DNA from: an uncultured Johnsonella sp.
Lineage (GTDB): Bacteria > Bacillota > Clostridia > Lachnospirales > Lachnospiraceae
Assembly (NCBI GenBank): GCA_900766185.1
Contig: CAAFUL010000101.1
Coordinates: forward strand, 1 to 17,383
Reading direction: 5' to 3'
Length of the DNA stretch: 17,383 nucleotides
Positions within the stretch are counted from its first letter, which is position 1. The number at the start of each line of letters is the position of its first letter. The notes under the pieces were generated by a model. The model did no database searches. It saw only the letters and a list, made by a program, of their open reading frames with translations, and was not told the DNA's origin. This document shows, piece after piece, positions 1 to 5,487 of the stretch. Both the position numbers and the translations under genes were made by a program.

Positions 1-153
1 ACATAAACCGTTACAAACATATCTTGCCTTGGACACGCTCTCGCTAACTTCGCCTCGCAGCGGTACTAAGCTTTATCTTCGCCTGACGGCTTGATAAAGC
101 TTAGTACCGGCGGTCTCAGATTGTCCTCGGCAAGATAGTTTAACGGTTTATGT
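1..153. repeat. Repeat A, copy 1: 153-bp palindromic intergenic element
   Basis: The ends are a 13-bp perfect inverted repeat (ACATAAACCGTTA / TAACGGTTTATGT). The stem continues inward as AAAC/GTTT and TATCTTGCC/GGCAAGATA with two single-base bulges, then GGAC/GTCC. The middle holds a second hairpin of about 17 bp (62-78 with 94-110, CGGTACTAAGC...GCTTAGTACCG) whose loop has GCC/GGC. A near-identical copy lies at 17049-17201 in the same orientation. It has no coding potential. It resembles a MITE or a structured interspersed repeat; I recognise no named family. The first base of the window is also the first base of the element, so the left flank is not visible. Confidence 0.9.
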
Positions 154-231
154 TGGCTAAGGTACAACCGAGAGGAGCAGTGTGCGGAAATGACTTTTAT
201 TCCGAATTTATAAAAATCTTTATACATAATT
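146..231 (+). repeat. Repeat B unit 1 (diverged)
   Basis: It starts inside the right arm of repeat A with GTTTATGTTG. A purine-rich GAGGAG segment follows, then GTGTGCGG, GACTTTTATTCCGAA and TATAAAAATCTTTATA. The same order of blocks recurs at 386-467 in direct orientation, with the last 45 bases nearly identical. The end carries a TATAAA/TTTATA dyad. Non-coding. Confidence 0.65.
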
Positions 232-253
232 ATTTATTCTCCATATAACTTCT

Positions 254-328
254 TATAATTCAATCATACCAGCAACCCTTTTTAAAGGGCTAAGCGCTAA
301 AAAGATTGAATTATACGGGGTTTTTTTT
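254..328 (+). terminator. Strong orphan rho-independent terminator
   Basis: A 12-bp perfect stem (TATAATTCAATC at 254-265 with GATTGAATTATA at 304-315) encloses a smaller CCCTTT/AAAGGG hairpin. It is followed by CGGGG and eight T at 321-328. The T tract is on the plus strand only. No ORF lies upstream in the window (only repeats A and B), so it ends either a transcript from outside the window or a small RNA starting in 154-253. Confidence 0.7.
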
Positions 329-343
329 ATCTCCCGCCACACT

Positions 344-467
344 ACTGTTACAAAAGATTAGTGGTGTGTAGATATATTTATAATTGTTTATGTTGTCAAG
401 TGGAAGGCGGAGGGGGATGTGTGGCAGCGACTTTATTCCGAACTTATAAAAATCTTTATAAATAATT
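344..467 (+). repeat. Repeat B unit 2 (long form)
   Basis: Bases 344-436 match, as the reverse complement, the last 93 bases of the window (17291-17383), with a few substitutions. Shared blocks include ACTGTTACAAAAGATTAGTG, TATATTTATAATTGTTTATG and GTGTGGCAGCGACTTT. Bases 386-467 also match repeat B unit 1 in direct orientation. Non-coding. Confidence 0.85.
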
Positions 468-648
468 GCTCATTTTTTTGTTACCCAAGTATTCTGCAAT
501 CTTAAACATTTAAAAAAATCTTTGATAGGGCTTGTAGCTACTATACTTTATAAACTTAAAGATGTATAATAGTATCAGTTATTTTGTAAGCTTAAGCTTA
601 AACCTATTAAATACACATATATATATTCTATATATGAGAGAGGATTTT
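468..648. other. nagB leader region
   Basis: After repeat B the sequence is AT-rich without coding signal. It carries a weak promoter candidate, a 14-bp palindrome and an alternating AT stretch (617-635) before the nagB ribosome binding site. I see no known riboswitch fold. The open frame running in from 562 is read-through of the leader, because no ribosome binding site precedes it. Confidence 0.5.
565..600 (+). promoter_or_regulatory. Candidate nagB -10 box and palindromic operator
   Basis: TATAAT stands at 565-570, and a perfect 14-bp palindrome TAAGCTTAAGCTTA at 587-600, where a repressor could block initiation or early elongation. No good -35 lies 16-18 bp upstream of this TATAAT. An alternative start uses TTGATA (522-527) with a TACTTT-like -10 at 544-549. 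The palindrome is seen directly; its role is inference. Confidence 0.35.
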
Positions 649-1374
649 ATGCAAATTTTTAGAACTGCAGATTATTTAGAAGCAAGCAAAAAGGCCGCAT
701 CCATTATAGCAAGTCAAATTATATTAAAGCCAAATGCCATACTCGGTTTGGCAACAGGTTCTACACCTATAAAAACTTATGAGCTTTTGGTAAGAATGTA
801 TGAGGCGGGTGAATTGGATTTTTCACAGATCAGTACTATTAACCTTGATGAGTACAGAGGCTTGGAGGCAACACATAAACAAAGCTATAGGTATTTTATG
901 AATCAACATTTATTTGACCATGTAAATATTGACAAGGCAAATACCTATCTTCCTGACGGTATGGAGCCTGATAGTACAAAAGCTTGCAAGGAATATGAGG
1001 CTATTATAAAGAATTCAGCCGGCATAGATTTACAGGTTTTAGGACTCGGACATAACGGTCATATAGGTTTTAATGAGCCAAGCGACAGCTTCAGTATAGG
1101 AACTCACTGTGTTGATCTTACTGCAAGTACAATAGAAGCTAATAAGAGGTTTTTTAACAGTATAGAGGAAGTTCCGAAGCAAGCGTATACCATGGGTATA
1201 GCCTCTATATTATCCGCTAAGAAAATACTCCTACTGGTTTCCGGAGAAGATAAGGCAGCTATACTTGCTAAGGCTATAAGGGGAAAAGTTACTCCGGAGG
1301 TTCCGGCTTCTATATTACAATTACATCAGGATGTTATTGTAGTTGCAGATGAAAAAGCTTTACTTGGCATGTAA
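649..1374 (+). CDS. nagB: Glucosamine-6-phosphate deaminase
   Basis: Converts glucosamine-6-phosphate to fructose-6-phosphate plus ammonia, the last step of amino-sugar catabolism; cytoplasmic. The 241-aa length fits the short Gram-positive form. Seen: phosphate-binding loop GLATGSTP (33-40), NLDEY with the expected catalytic Asp67, and GLGHNGHIGFNEP (132-144) with active-site His138 and Glu143. Asn136 takes the place of the Asp of E. coli NagB; as I recall, this is usual in Gram-positive enzymes. The start at 649 follows GAGAGG with suitable spacing and gives the family N-terminus (MQIFRTADY); a longer frame from 562 lacks a ribosome binding site. msmK follows after 44 bp, so the two are probably co-transcribed. 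An Asn/Asp swap is the only residue difference noticed. Confidence 0.95.
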   Translation: MQIFRTADYLEASKKAASIIASQIILKPNAILGLATGSTPIKTYELLVRMYEAGELDFSQISTINLDEYRGLEATHKQSYRYFMNQHLFDHVNIDKANTYLPDGMEPDSTKACKEYEAIIKNSAGIDLQVLGLGHNGHIGFNEPSDSFSIGTHCVDLTASTIEANKRFFNSIEEVPKQAYTMGIASILSAKKILLLVSGEDKAAILAKAIRGKVTPEVPASILQLHQDVIVVADEKALLGM

Positions 1375-1418
1375 GACAATATATAATTTCAGTATTAATG
1401 TATTTTTAGGAGGTTGTG

Positions 1419-2534
1419 ATGGCAAGTTTGTCACTTAAAGGCGTAGAGAAAATTTACCCTAACGGTTTTAAGGCTGTGCAGAATTTTAATTTGGACATTG
1501 GCGACAAAGAATTTATAATTTTTGTAGGTCCTTCAGGTTGTGGAAAATCCACCACACTTCGTATGATTGCAGGTCTTGAGGACATCAGTGCCGGTACCTT
1601 GGAGATTGACGGCAAGGTAGTTAATGATGTTGAACCTAAGGATAGGGATATAGCTATGGTATTCCAAAACTATGCACTATATCCGCACATGACAGTTTAT
1701 GAGAATATGGCTTTCGGACTTAAACTCAGAAAGCTTCCCAAAGACGAAATAGACAAGAAGGTTCGTAATGCCGCTTCCATTCTTGGTCTTGAGGCATTGC
1801 TCGACAGAAAACCGAAGGCTCTTTCCGGAGGTCAAAGACAGCGTGTAGCCATGGGTAGGGCTATTGTCAGAAACCCTAAGGTATTTTTAATGGATGAGCC
1901 TTTATCAAACCTTGATGCAAAGCTCAGAGTTCAGATGCGTATAGAGATTGCAAAATTACATGAAAGTCTCGGAGCAACTATTATTTATGTAACTCATGAC
2001 CAGACCGAAGCTATGACTTTGGGTACAAGAATAGTAGTTATGAAGGACGGAGTTGTGCAGCAGGTAGACACACCTAAAAACCTTTACAACAATCCTTGCA
2101 ATACCTTTGTGGCAAGCTTTATCGGCTCTCCTCAGATGAATTTCCTTGATGCTAAGGTCAATGTGATTTCAAAGGATGATGTAGAACTTAAGGTAGGCTC
2201 TTATAACCTTAAACTGCCTGCTGATAAGATAGAGAAACTTGTAAATGATAATTATAACGGCAAGGAAGTAATACTCGGTATTCGTCCTGAAGATATACAT
2301 GACAGTGAGTTATTTGTAAATCAAGCTCTTTCAGGAAAGGTAGAGGCTGATATAAAGGTATATGAACTTTTAGGTTCGGAAGTATTTTTATACTGCGATC
2401 TTGACGGTAAACCAATAACTGCAAGAGTAAATCCGAGAACCACTCTTAAAAATGGAGACAGGGCAGTATTTGCACTTGATACGCAAAAAATCCATATCTT
2501 TGATAAGGACAGCGGTTTGGTAATTACAAATTAA
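1419..2534 (+). CDS. msmK: Sugar ABC transporter ATP-binding protein, MsmK/UgpC/MalK type
   Basis: Energises CUT1-type sugar importers at the inner face of the membrane. At 371 aa it has the full family layout. An ABC domain comes first: Walker A GPSGCGKST 37-45, Q-loop Gln83, signature LSGGQ 135-139, Walker B VFLMDEP 155-161 and H-loop His193. A C-terminal TOBE/MalK regulatory domain follows (about 236-371). No permease or binding-protein gene is adjacent, so it probably serves several transporters encoded elsewhere, as known for streptococcal MsmK. AGGAGG at 1408-1413 stands 5 bp before ATG 1419; an in-frame GTG directly before it is too close to the ribosome binding site. It sits 44 bp after nagB. 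The exact sugars cannot be read from the sequence, and ugpC would be an equally valid symbol. Confidence 0.93.
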   Translation: MASLSLKGVEKIYPNGFKAVQNFNLDIGDKEFIIFVGPSGCGKSTTLRMIAGLEDISAGTLEIDGKVVNDVEPKDRDIAMVFQNYALYPHMTVYENMAFGLKLRKLPKDEIDKKVRNAASILGLEALLDRKPKALSGGQRQRVAMGRAIVRNPKVFLMDEPLSNLDAKLRVQMRIEIAKLHESLGATIIYVTHDQTEAMTLGTRIVVMKDGVVQQVDTPKNLYNNPCNTFVASFIGSPQMNFLDAKVNVISKDDVELKVGSYNLKLPADKIEKLVNDNYNGKEVILGIRPEDIHDSELFVNQALSGKVEADIKVYELLGSEVFLYCDLDGKPITARVNPRTTLKNGDRAVFALDTQKIHIFDKDSGLVITN

Positions 2535-2537
2535 GTT

Positions 2538-2641
2538 ACAGTTTAAGTAGCTTGGATATATATGTATAATTCGTCTGCTTCATATATAAAATTTAAACTT
2601 TTTCAGTTTTTTGACTAAGATGAATGATCTACCTGAAATGT
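2538..2641. repeat. Repeat C, copy 1 (decayed, ~104 bp)
   Basis: It begins ACAGTTTAAGTAG and ends CTACCTGAAATGT, an imperfect terminal inverted repeat. The right half (2595-2653) aligns with 11375-11435 across shared blocks TTTTCAGTT, TGAAT, CTACCT, TGTAG and AAATTA. It starts 3 bp after the msmK stop codon. The inner hairpin AGAT-GAATG-ATCT (2618-2630) corresponds to AGGT-GAATT-ACCT in copy 2. Confidence 0.65.
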
Positions 2642-2664
2642 AGTCAAATTAATACAAGCTCGGT

Positions 2665-2750
2665 AAAGAGGCTGTTGCATTAAGAATATACAAATATAGC
2701 GGCAAATAAACAACTGCTATATAAAGTATTATTCTATGCGACAGCCCTTT
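2665..2750 (+). terminator. Terminator hairpin after nagB-msmK
   Basis: A long stem pairs AAGAGGCTGTTGCAT (2666-2680) and AGAATA with TATTCTATGCGACAGCCCTTT (2730-2750). An inner TATAGC/GCTATA hairpin fills the loop. T-rich sequence (ATTTGTCTTT) follows. The 5' arm AAGAGGCTGTTGCA recurs in the leftward terminator at 12017-12062. Confidence 0.65.
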
Positions 2751-2823
2751 ATTTGTCTTTAGCACTTCTTTTTTCTGGATTGTTTCTTTATAAGATTTTT
2801 TAAATACATTTATCTTAATTTAC

Positions 2824-2851
2824 TTGATACTTTTTTATTTTATGTTATTAT
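2824..2851 (+). promoter_or_regulatory. Candidate nfnAB promoter
   Basis: TTGATA (2824-2829), a 16-bp spacer and TATTAT (2846-2851). Initiation near 2858 would leave a leader of about 275 nt before nfnA. AT-rich context makes chance matches likely, so this is tentative. Confidence 0.4.
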
Positions 2852-2852
2852 A

Positions 2853-2870
2853 TTGTTAAAATATTATCAC
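2853..2870 (+). promoter_or_regulatory. Rex-like operator candidate
   Basis: TTGTTAA-AATA-TTATCAC matches the published clostridial Rex consensus TTGTTAA-N4-TTAACAA at 12 of 14 fixed positions. It directly follows the candidate -10, overlapping the expected start point, where a NADH-sensing repressor would act on a redox operon. The match is seen; regulation by Rex is inference. Confidence 0.4.
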
Positions 2871-3133
2871 TTATTAGTTACATAAAATTATAACTAAGTT
2901 ACAAGCTGAAATATCAGTACCTTTACAAGGCTTCGCCTAAAAAGCAGTGTCAGATTTGATATATACTTATAATTATTTGTATTTTCAACCTGCTATTAGC
3001 CTTGCCTTACTGCTCATTTTATAAATATTTTCTATTTTATTTACAAATTAGTATAAAAAAACTATTTATAAAAGCTTCAAAAACCATTACAATAGTATAT
3101 AAATATATTTTTAATCAAGGAGGAAATGAAAAT

Positions 3134-3994
3134 ATGTTTAAAATTGCTTCAAAAAGAATGCTCAACGAAAATGTTGTGATGATGGATGTTGAGGCACCCC
3201 TCATTGCAAAGAAAGCCAAAGCAGGTCAGTTTATTATTTTCAGACTGGACGAGTATGGCGAAAGAATACCTCTTACCGTAGCAGGTACGGATAAGGAGAA
3301 AGGCACTGTAACTATTATTTTCCAAATGGCAGGTGAAGGAACTTTTCTTCTGGGTCAGCAAAAAGAAGGCGACTATATACTTGACTTTGTAGGTCCGCTC
3401 GGTCGTCCTTCCGAGCTTGAAGGCTACAAGAGAGCCTGTGTCATAGGTGGAGGCGTGGGCAATGCTATAGCATGGCCGAGTGCCAAAGCCTTATATGCTC
3501 AAGGCACAAAGACCGATATTATAGCCGGCTTTAGAAATAAGGACATAGTCATATTGGAAGATGAAATGAAAGCCTGCTGTGACAACCTTTATCTGACCAC
3601 AGATGACGGCTCATACGGGGAAAAAGGATTCGTAACCGATAAACTTCGCTCTCTTATAGAGGCAGGCAATAATTATGATCTGGTTATTGCCATAGGACCG
3701 GTAATAATGATGAAACTCATAGCTCAAATTACCAAAGAGTACAACATCAAGACCTTGGTATCTCTTAACCCTATAATGATAGACGGCACCGGTATGTGCG
3801 GAGGATGCAGAGTGGAGGTTGATAATCAAGTTAAGTTTGCCTGTGTTGACGGTCCTGAATTTGACGGACACGAAGTTAACTTTGATGTTCTTATGTCAAG
3901 GAACAGTTTTTACAAGGCTACCGAGAGAGAACGAGATCATGACTGTCGTATGCAAAAAGAGGCTAAGGCTTTGGAAACAGCCGCTACCGTGTAA
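3134..3994 (+). CDS. nfnA: NfnA: small subunit of NADH-dependent reduced ferredoxin:NADP+ oxidoreductase
   Basis: This is the FAD and [2Fe-2S] subunit of the bifurcating transhydrogenase that couples NADP+ reduction to NADH and reduced ferredoxin; cytoplasmic. It is often annotated as sulfide/dihydroorotate dehydrogenase-like protein. At 286 aa it shows a ferredoxin-reductase fold: flavin-binding ERIPLTVAG (43-51), nucleotide loop IGGGVGNA (104-111), and a C-terminal cluster motif DGTGMCGGC...C with Asp217, Cys222, Cys225 and Cys237. One Asp plus three Cys is the known NfnA ligand set. AAGGAGG at 3117-3123 precedes ATG 3134 by 10 bp; the longer open frame from 3002 has no such site and a non-family leader. 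nfnB starts 12 bp after its stop. PyrK-like or sulfide dehydrogenase activity is less likely given that partner. Confidence 0.9.
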   Translation: MFKIASKRMLNENVVMMDVEAPLIAKKAKAGQFIIFRLDEYGERIPLTVAGTDKEKGTVTIIFQMAGEGTFLLGQQKEGDYILDFVGPLGRPSELEGYKRACVIGGGVGNAIAWPSAKALYAQGTKTDIIAGFRNKDIVILEDEMKACCDNLYLTTDDGSYGEKGFVTDKLRSLIEAGNNYDLVIAIGPVIMMKLIAQITKEYNIKTLVSLNPIMIDGTGMCGGCRVEVDNQVKFACVDGPEFDGHEVNFDVLMSRNSFYKATERERDHDCRMQKEAKALETAATV

Positions 3995-4006
3995 GGAGGT
4001 TATATT

Positions 4007-5410
4007 ATGCAAAGAAATATGTCTAACGAAAAAGTTAAAATGCCTGAGCAAGACCCTTTGGTAAGAAATGCCAATTTCTTGGAAGTAAGTATGGGCTATA
4101 CCTATAAAATGGCTCAGGAAGAGGCAGCAAGATGCCTGCAGTGCAAGGCTCAACCCTGTGTAAGCGGCTGTCCGGTCAATGTAAAGATTCCTGAATTTAT
4201 CAAATGCATTACCGAGGGAGATATGGCTGCCGCTTATGATAAGATAAGCGAAACCAACGGACTTCCTGCTGTATGCGGTCGTGTATGTCCTCAGGAGAGT
4301 CAATGTGAATCAAAGTGTGTTCGTGCTAAAAAGGGCGAGGCTGTAGGTATAGGAAGACTTGAAAGATTCACAGCCGACTGGTACAGAGAAAATAACGATA
4401 CCTTACCTGAAAAACCTGAAAGCAACGGTATAAAGGTGGCGGTACTCGGTGCAGGGCCTGCAGGACTTACCTGTGCCAGAGATATGGCACTGCTCGGTTA
4501 CGAAGTAACGGTTTTTGAAGCATTTCATGAAGCCGGAGGAGTTTTGATCTATGGTATACCTGAGTTCAGACTTCCAAAGGCAATTGTTAAAAAAGAGATA
4601 GAAAAGCTTAAGGCACTTGGAGTTAAGATAGAGCTTGACATGGTTATAGGTCGTGTACTTACCATAGATGAGCTTTTTGAAGACGGTTTTGAATCGGTAT
4701 TTATCGGAACCGGTGCAGGACTTCCTGTATTTATGGGACTGGAAGGTGAAAATGCTATAGGAGTGTATTCAGCTAATGAGTACCTTACCCGTTCCAATCT
4801 TATGAAGGCATACAATAAGGATTATCATACTCCAATAAGAAAAAGTAAGTCTGTTGCAGTAGTCGGCGGTGGAAATGTTGCTATGGATGCCTGCCGTACG
4901 GCAAAAAGACTGGGTGCTGAAAAAGTATATATCGTATATAGGCGTTCAGAAGCGGAAATGCCTGCAAGACTTGAAGAAATCCACCATGCAAAGGAAGAGC
5001 AGATAGAATTCTTAAATCTGCATAACCCCGTTCGTATACTTGTAGGTGAGAACAATGAGGTTATAGGTATGGAACTTCAGGAAATGGAACTTGGAGAACC
5101 AGGAGCCGACGGAAGAAGAAGAGCTATTCCGGTAGACAGATTTAAGACTATAGATGTTGACACGGTTATTATTTCTATAGGAACAAGCCCCAATCCGCTT
5201 ATAAAGTCTACCACTGAAAACCTTGAGACCAACAACAAGGGCTGTATATCAGTTGATGAAGACAGTATGGAAACCACAAGAGAAGGTGTGTTTGCCGGAG
5301 GAGATGCCGTAACCGGAGCCGCTACAGTTATACTGGCTATGGGTGCAGGCAAGAAAGCTGCCGCAAATATGCATAAGTATATCTGCAAAAAACATGGTAT
5401 AGAGGCATAG
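4007..5410 (+). CDS. nfnB: NfnB: large subunit of NADH-dependent reduced ferredoxin:NADP+ oxidoreductase
   Basis: This is the large flavoprotein subunit, homologous to the small chain of glutamate synthase and often named gltA or sudA in automatic annotation. It binds NADPH and the bifurcating FAD. Seen in 467 aa: two Cys sets for [4Fe-4S] clusters (Cys43, 46, 51, 55 and Cys90, 94, 100, 104), FAD Rossmann motif GAGPAG (148-153), second nucleotide motif VGGGNVAMD (286-294) and NADPH-type YRRSEAEMPA (311-320). The C-terminal FAD-contact segment GVFAGGDAVTGAATVI follows. AAGGAGG stands 7 bp before ATG 4007. There is no glutamate synthase large subunit nearby, which together with nfnA supports the Nfn assignment. 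It ends just before a two-sided terminator. Confidence 0.92.
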   Translation: MQRNMSNEKVKMPEQDPLVRNANFLEVSMGYTYKMAQEEAARCLQCKAQPCVSGCPVNVKIPEFIKCITEGDMAAAYDKISETNGLPAVCGRVCPQESQCESKCVRAKKGEAVGIGRLERFTADWYRENNDTLPEKPESNGIKVAVLGAGPAGLTCARDMALLGYEVTVFEAFHEAGGVLIYGIPEFRLPKAIVKKEIEKLKALGVKIELDMVIGRVLTIDELFEDGFESVFIGTGAGLPVFMGLEGENAIGVYSANEYLTRSNLMKAYNKDYHTPIRKSKSVAVVGGGNVAMDACRTAKRLGAEKVYIVYRRSEAEMPARLEEIHHAKEEQIEFLNLHNPVRILVGENNEVIGMELQEMELGEPGADGRRRAIPVDRFKTIDVDTVIISIGTSPNPLIKSTTENLETNNKGCISVDEDSMETTREGVFAGGDAVTGAATVILAMGAGKKAAANMHKYICKKHGIEA

Positions 5411-5439
5411 TTAATTTTATACTTATTCACTTATATAAG

Positions 5440-5482
5440 AGGGACTGCTGTATTGGATTTCATAGTTAATACAGCAGTCCCT
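5440..5482. terminator. Two-sided terminator between convergent nfnB and GH13 gene
   Basis: A perfect 15-bp stem (AGGGACTGCTGTATT at 5440-5454, AATACAGCAGTCCCT at 5468-5482) with a 13-nt loop fills the 77-bp gap between convergent genes. T tracts on either side are short (TTAGTATT on plus, CTTATAT on minus), so efficiency is uncertain. Confidence 0.7.
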
Positions 5483-5487
5483 TAGTA

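Larger units (their letters stand above)
2535..3133. other. 600-bp intergenic region between msmK and nfnA
   Basis: It holds, in order: repeat C copy 1, the msmK terminator hairpin, a promoter candidate with an overlapping Rex-like site, a 7-bp dyad (TTAGTTA/TAACTAA, 2874-2897) and a roughly 270-nt leader. The leader contains two small hairpins (CTGA/TCAG near 2906-2917; AGGC/GCCT at 2928-2938). I see no tRNA or recognised riboswitch. The frame open from 3002 is leader read-through. Confidence 0.6.

Noticed and set aside
344..467. CRISPR-like or tandem repeat array on the left flank
   Set aside because: Only two diverged B units in direct orientation with unequal spacing; no regular repeat-spacer pattern and no cas genes.
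614..635. Alternating AT tract as a microsatellite or phase-variation tract
   Set aside because: Short and interrupted (CACATATATATATTC), and such stretches are expected in AT-rich leaders.
562..648. Longer N-terminus for NagB with a membrane-like segment
   Set aside because: No ribosome binding site at 562, whereas GAGAGG precedes 649 and the family N-terminus begins there.
2900..2960. A fragment of repeat A in the nfnA leader (GGCTTCGCCT, GTCAGATTTG)
   Set aside because: Only short blocks agree with the element and their spacing differs; this is within chance for small GC-containing hairpins.
2871..3133. Riboswitch in the long nfnA leader
   Set aside because: Only small hairpins are visible; no conserved core of a known riboswitch class and no leader terminator before the gene.
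3896..4303. Antisense ORF across the nfnA-nfnB junction, and similar long antisense frames in ftsH, mfd and pth
   Set aside because: They shadow strongly conserved genes, have no ribosome binding sites and no recognisable domains.
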